NCBI GenBank assembly: GCA_946403615.1
Contig: CAMJAO010000150.1
Coordinates: forward strand, 1-5,743
DNA from: an uncultured Prevotellaceae bacterium
GTDB taxonomy: Bacteria > Bacteroidota > Bacteroidia > Bacteroidales > Bacteroidaceae
DNA length: 5,743 bases
Reading direction: 5' to 3'
Made by a program: the position numbers and the translations under genes. The notes under the pieces were generated by a model. That model searched no databases. It worked only from the letters and a program-made list of their open reading frames with translations, and had not been told where the DNA came from. Shown in pieces: positions 1-5,743 of the stretch; the first letter of the stretch is position 1; each line of letters begins with the position of its first letter.

Positions 1-2181
1 ACTCCAAGGGCGCTGTTTGGCGGCGAAGTTGTACGACATATTTGCGCCCAACTCATCGATGATGCTGATTTTCTTGACACCTGTGCTGTCTTTGTCTGTC
101 TTGATTTTCATCTCGATGTTGTTGGAGATGTCAAAAGTCAGACGGCCAGTCTTTCCTGTCCCAGGTACGCCATAAAGAAAACCCTGATAGGGAGAATACT
201 CCACGAGCGACACATTGCCGTCGGCATCGGTCTTCTGATATGTTTCATAATAACCATAGCGCGAGGCACTGAAATCCGGAGCATAACTAAATCCCACCTT
301 CGTGGTGAATACGTGGCGCACGGCTTCTATCTTGTCGCCGAAAATTTTCCGGTTGGGTATATAGAAACCATAGAGTTTGGTCGACGCATTGATTGACATG
401 TTCCAGTCAAATACATTGTGGAAACCGTATGTGGTATCGTTCACCTCGCGTTGAGCCTCCGGATCCCATCTGCGATGCACCTTCATCAGATACATACGGT
501 CATTCAGGCTGATCTGAGGGTTCACGTTGATGTAATCCAACACCGTGAAATTGCTGTTGATGGGAATGGAGTGCATGAAGCCGTTTTTCCAGTCACGGGC
601 AAGGTTTGACTTCAGCAGTTTATTCTCTTTCGTCTTGATGGAGTTACTCAACCGTCCGGTATAACTCAGCGATATCGTCTCATACCACCGTTCCTTGCCT
701 GCCGCATTCTTGCGTTTGAAGGGATAGAAACGGTTGACGGTAATACTTAGTTCGGGCAGTTTCAAGTCGATAATCGAGTCGCGCATGTTTTGCGCTATGC
801 TGGTCTCCGCACTGATTGACATGCCAAGACTGGAGAAGTTGGTAGTCCAGTTCACCGACGATGTACGTGTGCTCTGCGTCATCGCCTGCGGGTTGTACAT
901 ACCAGTCAGATTGTTGCGCTCATAACTGGTCGTGGCGAAGTTGACGCTGGCTGAGAGCGTGCTGAAGGGGTTGGCTTTCGGATCCTGACGGTGAGTCCAT
1001 TGTATCTTGAAACTCTCCTGTTTCTGGTAGTCGGGCATGCCCTTGTCGCCGGTGCGCGTGTCTTGGTATGAGGCATAGAGGCTTCCGCTATAGCGGTAAC
1101 GCTTCACATAGTTCGATGCCACGCTCACGCCCCACGAGCCTTTCGTATATATCTCACCCAGCAATTTCAGGTCCCACTTATCGCTGATGGCGAAATAATA
1201 ACCGCCGTCGCGCAGGTAGAAACCGCGGCTGCTCTCATCGCCATAGGTGGGCATGATCAGTCCGCTGGAATAATTTTTCGTGAAGGGGAAGAATCCATAA
1301 GGGATGGCCAGTGGCAACGGCACATCCGCCACGACGAGATAAGCCGGTCCGAAGACCACGTCCTTGCCGGGACGCACTTTGGCACGCGACAAGGCGATGT
1401 AGAAGTCGGGATGCTCCAAGTCGCATGTGGTGTAAGTGCCTCGCTGCAAATAGAGATTGCCTTCGTTATCGCGCTTGGCCTTCTGACTGCGCAGGAAACC
1501 GTCTTCCTGTTCGGTATAGACATTGCGTATGACACCGACCTTCGATTTAAAGTTGAAACGAATCGTGTCGAGTTCATACTCGTCATTGCCCCATTTCACT
1601 TTAGGCACTCCGCGCAAGCCTTTCTCCTCGGTGCTGTCGGCCACACCCGTGGCATACACCAGGTTGCTGTCCAGACTCATGAAGATCTTCTCACTCTTCA
1701 CGTTGATGCTCTGGTAATCGACATCTGACGAACCGTAGAGGTGCGCGGTCTTGGTGCTGGCGATATAAACCAGAGAGTCCTTGGCGGAATATCTCACGGG
1801 CGACTCGATGCCGTTGGCTCCGGCACGGGTCAGCGAGTCGAGACGTATGCTGTCGTCAACAAGTTGGTTGTGGCGGTAGATGGCCCGGTGAAGCGAGTCC
1901 ATCTGTGCCGTGTCGGGCTTGAAAGTAAGATTATCTTCATCAAGCGGCGCCGTGATGGTGTCGTCCTCGAAAGGCGGCAATGTGAAGGGATCGTCAAGTG
2001 TCGAGAGCGAGAACGTGTCGACCAATGCGTTTCTAAGGATATTGGTGTCGGTGGTATCAGCCTTAGCGGCGGCACGGACATAGCGCGCAGTCCTTCCCGA
2101 GGATTGCGACGTCATAGCCCCTCCCGCCAAGATACTCAACAAGGCGGGCAGGAACGCTAATATCACCCATTTTCTATTCAT
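1..2181 (-). CDS. lptD: LPS-assembly outer-membrane protein LptD (Bacteroidota type), 3' end truncated by window
   Basis: This is an uninterrupted reading frame of 727 codons from an ATG at 2181 running off the left edge, so the C-terminal part of the barrel and the stop are missing. In characterised bacteria LptD forms an outer-membrane beta-barrel that, with LptE, places lipopolysaccharide in the outer leaflet. Residues 1-25 have a basic start and a hydrophobic core (VILAFLPALLSILAGG), fitting a signal peptide. Residues 45-115 are Asp/Thr-rich linker. Residues 128-250 are an OstA/LptA-like beta-jellyroll (PVRYSAKDSLVYI, LYGSSDVDYQSINVKSEKI). Residues 249-330 hold the family's best-conserved block: YTTCD, KVRPGKDVVFGPAYLVVADV, PLPLAIPYGFFPF and GLIMPTYGDESSRGFYLRDG. 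The remainder shows alternating aromatic beta-barrel strands. The only cysteine in the visible part is C253. The gene is divergent from the epimerase at 2410. The family call is strong; the symbol follows homology. Confidence 0.93.
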   Translation of the reverse strand, partial: MNRKWVILAFLPALLSILAGGAMTSQSSGRTARYVRAAAKADTTDTNILRNALVDTFSLSTLDDPFTLPPFEDDTITAPLDEDNLTFKPDTAQMDSLHRAIYRHNQLVDDSIRLDSLTRAGANGIESPVRYSAKDSLVYIASTKTAHLYGSSDVDYQSINVKSEKIFMSLDSNLVYATGVADSTEEKGLRGVPKVKWGNDEYELDTIRFNFKSKVGVIRNVYTEQEDGFLRSQKAKRDNEGNLYLQRGTYTTCDLEHPDFYIALSRAKVRPGKDVVFGPAYLVVADVPLPLAIPYGFFPFTKNYSSGLIMPTYGDESSRGFYLRDGGYYFAISDKWDLKLLGEIYTKGSWGVSVASNYVKRYRYSGSLYASYQDTRTGDKGMPDYQKQESFKIQWTHRQDPKANPFSTLSASVNFATTSYERNNLTGMYNPQAMTQSTRTSSVNWTTNFSSLGMSISAETSIAQNMRDSIIDLKLPELSITVNRFYPFKRKNAAGKERWYETISLSYTGRLSNSIKTKENKLLKSNLARDWKNGFMHSIPINSNFTVLDYINVNPQISLNDRMYLMKVHRRWDPEAQREVNDTTYGFHNVFDWNMSINASTKLYGFYIPNRKIFGDKIEAVRHVFTTKVGFSYAPDFSASRYGYYETYQKTDADGNVSLVEYSPYQGFLYGVPGTGKTGRLTFDISNNIEMKIKTDKDSTGVKKISIIDELGANMSYNFAAKQRPWS

Positions 2182-2225
2182 TCTTCAATGCGGAAAGGCA
2201 GGCAGCAATGCCACACTATACCTAC

Positions 2226-2262
2226 GGAGGGGGTTGACAACCCTCCTTTCCCGCTTTTCGGG
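2226..2262 (-). promoter_or_regulatory. Two GC-rich hairpins in the lptD leader/promoter region
   Basis: There are two inverted repeats side by side. At 2226-2246, GGAGGG pairs with CCCTCC across a nine-base centre that itself contains GTT/AAC complementarity; an alternative pairing has a two-base bulge. At 2250-2262, CCCG pairs with CGGG around a five-base loop. If transcription starts about 7 bases past the -7 box, the larger hairpin is wholly inside the lptD leader and the smaller one sits at the start site. Either leader structure or a short intergenic repeat would explain it. No protein or ligand can be named. Confidence 0.35.
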
Positions 2263-2264
2263 TG

Positions 2265-2272
2265 CAAATTTA
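2265..2272 (-). promoter_or_regulatory. Probable -7 box of the lptD promoter
   Basis: Read on the minus strand the sequence is TAAATTTG followed by C, an exact match to the Bacteroidota -7 consensus TAnnTTTG. It lies 83 bases upstream of the lptD ATG, giving a predicted leader of roughly 75 nt. The partner TTTG-like -33 box is not at the usual distance of about 20 bases: the nearest TTTG on this strand (2303-2306) is 30 bases away. The call therefore rests on the -7 match and its position. Confidence 0.55.
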
Positions 2273-2343
2273 GTCAATTATCCCGATTTATAGGTCTCTG
2301 CACAAAAGAAATTTCATTTTCTTAAGAGTACCCCTCGAAAACA

Positions 2344-2375
2344 TTTTAAAAAATAAGGAAAAATCGTTATCTTTG
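2344..2375 (+). promoter_or_regulatory. Probable promoter of the epimerase gene
   Basis: TATCTTTG followed by C at 2368-2375 matches the Bacteroidota -7 consensus TAnnTTTG exactly. A T-rich TTTT at 2344-2347 sits exactly 20 bases upstream, the normal spacing, and stands where the TTTG-like -33 box is expected. The intervening stretch is A-rich, as is common in this phylum. The predicted start lies near 2382, giving an AT-rich leader of roughly 25-30 nt without a Shine-Dalgarno sequence. Confidence 0.7.
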
Positions 2376-2409
2376 CACAATCTATTAAGAAACAATTACA
2401 CTTACCGAC

Positions 2410-3426
2410 ATGAAAATCCTATTTATCGGTGGCACAGGAACAATCAGTTCGGCCATCACACGCCAATTGGCGGACAGCGAACATGAATTATGGCTTCTCA
2501 ACCGTGGCAACCGCAAAGACGAGGTGCCTGCAAACGTGAAGCAAATCACAGTGGACATCAACGACGAGGCCGAGGTGCTTCGTTTGCTGGGCGACATGAC
2601 GTTTGACGCCGTATGCGACTTCATCGTATTTACCACAGACCAATTGGAGCGCGACCACCGCCTCTTCGCCGGCCGCACCCGCCAGTATGTGTTTATCAGT
2701 TCAGCGTCGGCATATCATAAGCCCGCGCGCAGCCATGTCATCACCGAAGGCACCACTCTGGCTAACCCCCATTGGGAGTACTCACGCAACAAGATAGCCT
2801 GTGAAGAAATGTTGATGAAATGGTATCGCGAGGAAAGGTTCCCCGTCACCATCGTGCGCCCCAGCCACACCTATTGCGAGCGTAGCGTGCCCTTAGGCCT
2901 GCATGGTCTGAAAGGCAGTTGGCAAGTGCTCCGCCGCATGATAGAAGGCAAACCCGTGCTGGTGCATGGCGACGGAAGTTCACTATGGACCATGACGTGG
3001 AACGGTGACTTTGCCCGTGGTTTTATCGGCCTGCTCGGCAATCCACATGCCATCGGCGAGGCTTTCCAAATCATGAACGACGAATCGCTCACATGGGACC
3101 AGATTTACACCGCAGTGGCTGATGCACTAGGTGTGAAGGCGAAACTGTATCATGTGTCATCGGAGTTTCTCATGGCCGTGGCTCCGAAGGAATACGACCT
3201 GGAGGGCAACCTTATCGGCGACAAGGCGGTGACGGTGGTCTTCGACTGTGCCAAACTCAAACGCGCCGTGCCGGGATTCCAGACCACCGTGCGTTTCGAG
3301 GAGGGCGCTCGCCGCTGCATCGATTACATCTTGCGCCATCCCGAATGCCAAGAGGCCGACCCCGACTTCGACCAGTGGTGCGACCGCGTCATTGATGTAT
3401 TGGAGCAGGCAAAGAAGGCGTTTTGA
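2410..3426 (+). CDS. NAD-dependent epimerase/dehydratase-like protein (extended/atypical SDR)
   Basis: This is a complete 338-residue cytoplasmic protein with no signal peptide or membrane segment. The N-terminus (KILFIGGTGTISSAI, residues 2-16) is a Rossmann beta-alpha-beta with a GGTGxI dinucleotide loop. NRG at 31-33 after the second strand is where the cofactor ribose is usually read. Residues 98-101 (SSAS) and Y124-x-x-x-K128 supply the Ser/Tyr/Lys catalytic set of short-chain dehydrogenases. VRPSHTY (149-155) is the conserved substrate-side strand. VHGDGSSLWTMTWNGDFARG (185-204) is typical of the sugar-nucleotide epimerase-like branch that includes chloroplast CSP41 relatives. The length fits the family. 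The ATG lies about 35 bases after an excellent -7 box, and no upstream start competes. Substrate and reaction cannot be read from sequence; the family contains epimerases, dehydratases, reductases and non-catalytic RNA-binding members. It is divergent from lptD and convergent with the pectinesterase, so it is probably monocistronic. Confidence 0.9.
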   Translation: MKILFIGGTGTISSAITRQLADSEHELWLLNRGNRKDEVPANVKQITVDINDEAEVLRLLGDMTFDAVCDFIVFTTDQLERDHRLFAGRTRQYVFISSASAYHKPARSHVITEGTTLANPHWEYSRNKIACEEMLMKWYREERFPVTIVRPSHTYCERSVPLGLHGLKGSWQVLRRMIEGKPVLVHGDGSSLWTMTWNGDFARGFIGLLGNPHAIGEAFQIMNDESLTWDQIYTAVADALGVKAKLYHVSSEFLMAVAPKEYDLEGNLIGDKAVTVVFDCAKLKRAVPGFQTTVRFEEGARRCIDYILRHPECQEADPDFDQWCDRVIDVLEQAKKAF

Positions 3427-3431
3427 AACCC

Positions 3432-3602
3432 CTACTCCATCCCTTTCCGAGGGAAAGGAGTAATTACTATTTCATCGGGATTCGCAATCAGACTTAAGTA
3501 GTCGTTCATTGGGAATCCCGATGCTTTGTGTTTCAGGTTTTTTATTTCGAGATAATCGCATTTCAAATGTTTATATTCACCATATAAGTTTTCATCTCCC
3601 AT
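3432..3602 (-). CDS. Possible small ORF, 56 residues, unknown function
   Basis: An ATG at 3602 opens a 56-residue frame ending in TAG at 3432-3434. It begins 59 bases after the pectinesterase stop on the same strand. The product would be hydrophilic: Lys/Asp/Glu/Tyr-rich in its first half (GDENLYGEYKHLKCDYLEIK), then SGFPMNDYLSLIANPDEI, ending PRKGME. It has no signal peptide, membrane segment or family I recognise. The frame stays open ten codons further upstream (to a TAA at 3633-3635) without another ATG. Against it: the strand is purine-rich, which favours open Lys/Glu frames by chance; there is no obvious start-site signal; and both spacer hairpins lie inside it, so the frame may simply be read through repeat DNA. 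An internal ATG at 3509 would give only 25 residues. It could also be the tail of a decayed gene. Confidence 0.27.
   Translation of the reverse strand: MGDENLYGEYKHLKCDYLEIKNLKHKASGFPMNDYLSLIANPDEIVITPFPRKGME
3434..3468. repeat. Small dyad-symmetric element: 7-bp hairpin plus AGTAATTACT palindrome
   Basis: CCTTTCC (3442-3448) and GGAAAGG (3452-3458) form a perfect 7-bp stem around GAG. ACT (3434-3436) and AGT (3459-3461) can extend the stem across a five-base bulge. It overlaps AGTAATTACT (3459-3468), a perfect 10-bp palindrome. It begins 8 bases after the epimerase stop codon. No T-run follows in either direction, so it is at best a weak terminator or a 3'-end stabiliser; a short dispersed intergenic repeat is an alternative. 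Confidence 0.45.
3473..3523. repeat. 51-nt nested imperfect palindrome between convergent genes, possible terminator
   Basis: CATCGGGATTC at 3473-3483 and GAATCCCGATG at 3513-3523 are perfect 11-bp inverted repeats. Inside them, after a G/G mismatch, CAAT (3485-3488) pairs with ATTG (3508-3511). After an asymmetric internal loop, GACT (3491-3494) pairs with AGTC (3500-3503) around a five-base loop. The result is one long hairpin with about 19 pairs. On the plus strand a T-rich tract with TTTTTT lies at 3538-3543, about 14 bases after the stem. That is further than in a classical intrinsic terminator, so an end signal for the epimerase is plausible but not certain. It could also be a dispersed repeat unit. 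It overlaps a possible minus-strand small ORF. Confidence 0.6.
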
Positions 3603-3661
3603 GGTGTCACTTTCGTAATATTTTTCAGGGTTTTACCGCCTGCACAGAGCCCCCCATAGCG

Positions 3662-5176
3662 TCAGAAGGGCGCGTTCCATCCCAGCACATAGTTGGCGTC
3701 ACAATAACGGGCTATGACGGCAGCATCGAGCAGGGGGTGCAACTGCTTGACAATCGGATGGCGACGGCTGATATCAACCAGGCGGCCCTGTGGGTCGTGG
3801 CTGTTGAACTCCAGCAGGGTGGCAGTGGAGGCACTGTCGTCAATGGGACCGAAACCCTCTGATGGCACACCGTCGAGAGTGCAGTTGATGAGTACCACCT
3901 CGGCATGAGGATAGTTCTTGCCTTTGTTGTCAGGCAGACGTGCGATGACGGCATCGTTGTTCAGTGCTTTGAAGGTGCAGTCAAAGAAGATGTTGCCGTG
4001 ATTCTCCTCGGTATTGCGTATCCACATGAAGGCGCCGTAACTCGAAATGGCACAGTGGTTGAAAAACGACGGTCCGCGCCCGAGGATGGTGTCACCTTCG
4101 CCGTCAATCACGCAATTGAGCCAATACGTGCTGCCGTTCACCTGCAACGCGTCGCCCGACCCGATGATATGCACATCCTCGGCGTAGTTGTAGTCGCCGT
4201 TGAGCAAAAGCCCCTCGGCCTGTCCGTGGCAGTCGGTCTTGAGTGTGAGGTGGCGTAACACCATGTGCAAGCAGTTGTCGGCGGCAAAAGCGGCGCGGCG
4301 CGAGGGGAAAGTGCCTTTCACCTCATTGGTCTTAATGTCTGCTGGATGGGGGTTGAACACCTCATTGTTGGGATAATGGATGCACACACCGTCGCGCGAC
4401 TCTCCCTCGATGGTCACATATCGCTTGTTGCGGAAATAAACCAGTTCCTCGTAGTCGCCGTTTTTCACTTTCACCGTGATGCGCTCCGCCTCATTGCTGA
4501 TGAAGTCGGGCACCCAGTCCATCGCCCCTTGTACGGTCGAAAAATCGCCTGAACCGTCGGCTGCCACGGTTACCATGCGCCGGCTCTTGTCGGGCGCTTT
4601 CTCTTTGGTACGGAATGTCCATGCTTTCTTGCCTTTAATACCATCGAAACCTTTAAAAACGCCCTTGTCTATCGTCACATAATACTCTCGGCCATAATCC
4701 AACAGATTGTGGTGCAGATAGATGGTGGCTTTATTGCCATGGATGATGACGGGATAGAAATGGAAAGCGTCGCTGAATCCGCCGATGATGGTACGCTGGT
4801 AGTTCTCTTTCACCTCCCGGGCAGCCCCTGACGGCGTGCCGGGACGTGTGTTGCGGTTGGTGATGCCTGTCGAGGTATAGACGTAAGGCACAGGGGTGTA
4901 GATAGCATCGGGATTGCCGGGTTGCCCTTTAGTCGGTCCTGGAGGGATGCTCAGGTCGAGCATGTCCACCAGTTTTCCGTTCTGCTTATCAAATACACGT
5001 ATACAGCCCTTATCGCCCAACGTCACCTCGCCGTCGAAGGTCAGCGACAAATGGGTATCCACATTCACATTGACAGTTCCGTTTTCGGGATAGCAAATGA
5101 CATGTTCTTGGCTCATTGCCGGCAGACAACCGACGACAGCAATGAACAGCATCAATAGTGTGCTTCGGTGTTTCAT
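3662..5176 (-). CDS. Secreted pectinesterase (CE8-type beta-helix) with N-terminal Ig-like domain
   Basis: This is a complete 504-residue protein. Pectinesterases remove methyl esters from pectin homogalacturonan, releasing methanol and exposing the chain to lyases and hydrolases. Residues 1-22 form a signal peptide (basic KHR, core LLMLFIAVV, likely cleavage after AMS before Q23). C17 in VVGC resembles a lipobox, but no acidic export signal follows, so a lipoprotein is less likely. Residues 28-190 look like an SbsA-type Ig-like domain (ENGTVNVNVDTHLSLTFDGE at the start, YYVTID and WTFRTK at the end). The esterase domain covers about 201-500: VTVAADGSGDFSTVQGAMDWV, then GDYEE (240-244, matching GxYxE). 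The expected active-site line-up is Q319 (GQAEG), D342 (GSGDAL), D362 (GDTILG, for DFIFG) and R413. The second glutamine of the usual QDT is replaced by glycine, and the Trp after the catalytic Arg is absent. The gene lies downstream of a symporter on the same strand, past a strong terminator hairpin. Confidence 0.9.
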   Translation of the reverse strand: MKHRSTLLMLFIAVVGCLPAMSQEHVICYPENGTVNVNVDTHLSLTFDGEVTLGDKGCIRVFDKQNGKLVDMLDLSIPPGPTKGQPGNPDAIYTPVPYVYTSTGITNRNTRPGTPSGAAREVKENYQRTIIGGFSDAFHFYPVIIHGNKATIYLHHNLLDYGREYYVTIDKGVFKGFDGIKGKKAWTFRTKEKAPDKSRRMVTVAADGSGDFSTVQGAMDWVPDFISNEAERITVKVKNGDYEELVYFRNKRYVTIEGESRDGVCIHYPNNEVFNPHPADIKTNEVKGTFPSRRAAFAADNCLHMVLRHLTLKTDCHGQAEGLLLNGDYNYAEDVHIIGSGDALQVNGSTYWLNCVIDGEGDTILGRGPSFFNHCAISSYGAFMWIRNTEENHGNIFFDCTFKALNNDAVIARLPDNKGKNYPHAEVVLINCTLDGVPSEGFGPIDDSASTATLLEFNSHDPQGRLVDISRRHPIVKQLHPLLDAAVIARYCDANYVLGWNAPF

Positions 5177-5196
5177 GGTTTAGGGGTTTATGCATT

Positions 5197-5251
5197 ATAA
5201 TACAAAAGCAGTCAGCAGTTAAGCTAAGATTGGCTTAACTGCTGACTGCTT
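5197..5251 (-). terminator. Strong intrinsic terminator after the symporter gene
   Basis: AAGCAGTCAGCAGTTAAGC (5206-5224) and its exact reverse complement (5233-5251) form a perfect 19-bp stem with an eight-base loop (5225-5232). On the minus strand the stem leads directly into TTTTGTATTATAAT, a U-rich tail as expected for factor-independent termination. It starts one base after the symporter's TAG. On the plus strand the stem is followed by TGC and mixed sequence, so it acts mainly in the minus direction. Only 29 bases separate its base from the pectinesterase ATG. Confidence 0.85.
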
Positions 5252-5252
5252 G

Positions 5253-5743
5253 CTATTTCTTATAGCACTCGAAAATGCTGTCGACGATATTATTCGGCAT
5301 CTTCGGGGTGAGCAGGCTCACAATCCACACGATGGGGAATCCGCCCAACATGGCTATGGCTCCGCAGTTGATGGGGTTAATCGGGTTGCCCAGCAGCATA
5401 TTGACCACCGTGAAACCAACGCCCCAGATAAAGCACGCCCACACGGAGGCAGTCGTCACACCACGCCAGTACAGTCCGAGCATAAACGGAGCGAGGAAGG
5501 CTCCGGCCAGGGCTCCCCATGAGATACCCATCAGTTGGGCGATGAATGTCGGTGGATTCAACGCGATGAACAACGAGATGACGATGAAGAACACTATCAA
5601 TACGCGCATCACCACCACTTTACGATGCTCCACCTTTTCTGACACTTCGTCGTCGATGCTGCCCTCCTGCACCTCGCCGGGCAAGGATTTCTTGTCGCGG
5701 TAGATGAGGTCGAGCGTCATGGTCGATGACGAGGTGAGCACCA
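5253..5743 (-). CDS. Sodium:solute symporter (SSS family), C-terminal fragment, 5' end outside window
   Basis: An open frame enters from the right edge and ends in TAG at 5253-5255, giving the last 163 or so residues of an inner-membrane Na+-coupled transporter; family members usually have 480-580 residues. The first visible segment, LTSSSTMTLDLIYRD, resembles the end of the core helix that in this family carries the Ser/Thr residues of the sodium site (SS...LxxDxY pattern). A hydrophilic, acidic cytoplasmic loop follows (about residues 15-40: SLPGEVQEGSIDDEVSEKVE). Four hydrophobic helices come next: VVVMRVLIVFFIVISLFIAL, WGALAGAFLAPFMLGLYW, SVWACFIWGVGFTVVNMLL and AIAMLGGFPIVWIVSLL. The tail is short (PNNIVDSIFECYKK). 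The GTG at 5741 is an internal valine codon, not the start. The substrate is not deducible; proximity to a pectinesterase makes a sugar acid or sugar conceivable, but that is only context. Confidence 0.85.
   Translation of the reverse strand, partial: VLTSSSTMTLDLIYRDKKSLPGEVQEGSIDDEVSEKVEHRKVVVMRVLIVFFIVISLFIALNPPTFIAQLMGISWGALAGAFLAPFMLGLYWRGVTTASVWACFIWGVGFTVVNMLLGNPINPINCGAIAMLGGFPIVWIVSLLTPKMPNNIVDSIFECYKK

Noticed and set aside
1411..2160. Two plus-strand open frames of 105 and 139 codons (1411-1728, 1741-2160)
   Set aside because: They lie antisense to the intact lptD frame, whose protein has clear family motifs throughout; their translations have no recognisable domain.
2303..2306. 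TTTG on the minus strand as the -33 box of the lptD promoter
   Set aside because: It is 30 bases from the -7 box, about ten more than the normal spacing.
2385..2678. Minus-strand frame of 97 codons covering the epimerase start
   Set aside because: It overlaps the Rossmann motif of the epimerase on the opposite strand and would end inside that gene's promoter region; composition is Ser/Arg-rich as in shadow frames.
3509..3862. Plus-strand frame of 117 codons starting in the spacer and entering the pectinesterase 3' end
   Set aside because: Most of it is antisense to the esterase C-terminus; no promoter or start signal is seen, and its first codons run through the palindrome arm.
3905..4552. 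Plus-strand open frames of 117 and 95 codons (3905-4258, 4265-4552)
   Set aside because: Antisense shadows of the pectinesterase, which carries the signal peptide and catalytic motifs on the other strand.
5250..5703. Plus-strand frames of 90 and 142 codons over the symporter end
   Set aside because: Antisense to a membrane protein with four convincing helices; their translations look like reverse reads of hydrophobic codons.
5739..5741. GTG as a start codon for the symporter frame
   Set aside because: The protein there begins in the middle of a core helix of the family, so the true start is beyond the window edge.

Overview
The window reads as Bacteroidota chromosome, most likely Prevotellaceae or a close relative. 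The outer-membrane LPS-assembly protein is of the Bacteroidota type. Two upstream regions carry the TAnnTTTG -7 box used by the housekeeping sigma factor of this phylum, and no start codon has a clear Shine-Dalgarno sequence. The genus is inferred from style and cannot be fixed from this sequence alone. By eye, genes are moderately GC-rich and spacers AT-rich.

Layout, left to right. (1) Positions 1-2181, minus strand: the first 727 codons of an lptD-type gene; its 3' end lies outside the window. (2) 2182-2409: a divergent promoter region, with a -7 box for each direction and two GC-rich hairpins on the lptD side. (3) 2410-3426, plus strand: a complete NAD-dependent epimerase/dehydratase-like gene of the extended/atypical SDR type. 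(4) 3427-3661: a convergent spacer holding two dyad-symmetric structures. One is a 51-nt nested imperfect palindrome. The same spacer also carries a possible 56-codon minus-strand ORF. (5) 3662-5176, minus strand: a complete secreted pectinesterase (carbohydrate esterase family 8 fold) with an N-terminal Ig-like domain. (6) 5177-5252: a short spacer almost filled by a perfect 19-bp terminator hairpin. (7) 5253-5743, minus strand: the C-terminal third of a sodium:solute symporter whose 5' part lies outside the window.

Functionally, the minus-strand pair (symporter, then pectinesterase) looks like a small carbohydrate-use unit: the esterase would demethylate pectin outside the cytoplasm, and the symporter would import a small solute whose identity is not visible. 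The terminator between them suggests partial or complete transcriptional uncoupling. LptD is a cell-envelope housekeeping gene. The epimerase is divergent from it and has no assigned substrate.

I see no CRISPR array, tRNA, rRNA, insertion sequence or obvious new multi-gene system. The least explained part is the 3427-3661 spacer.
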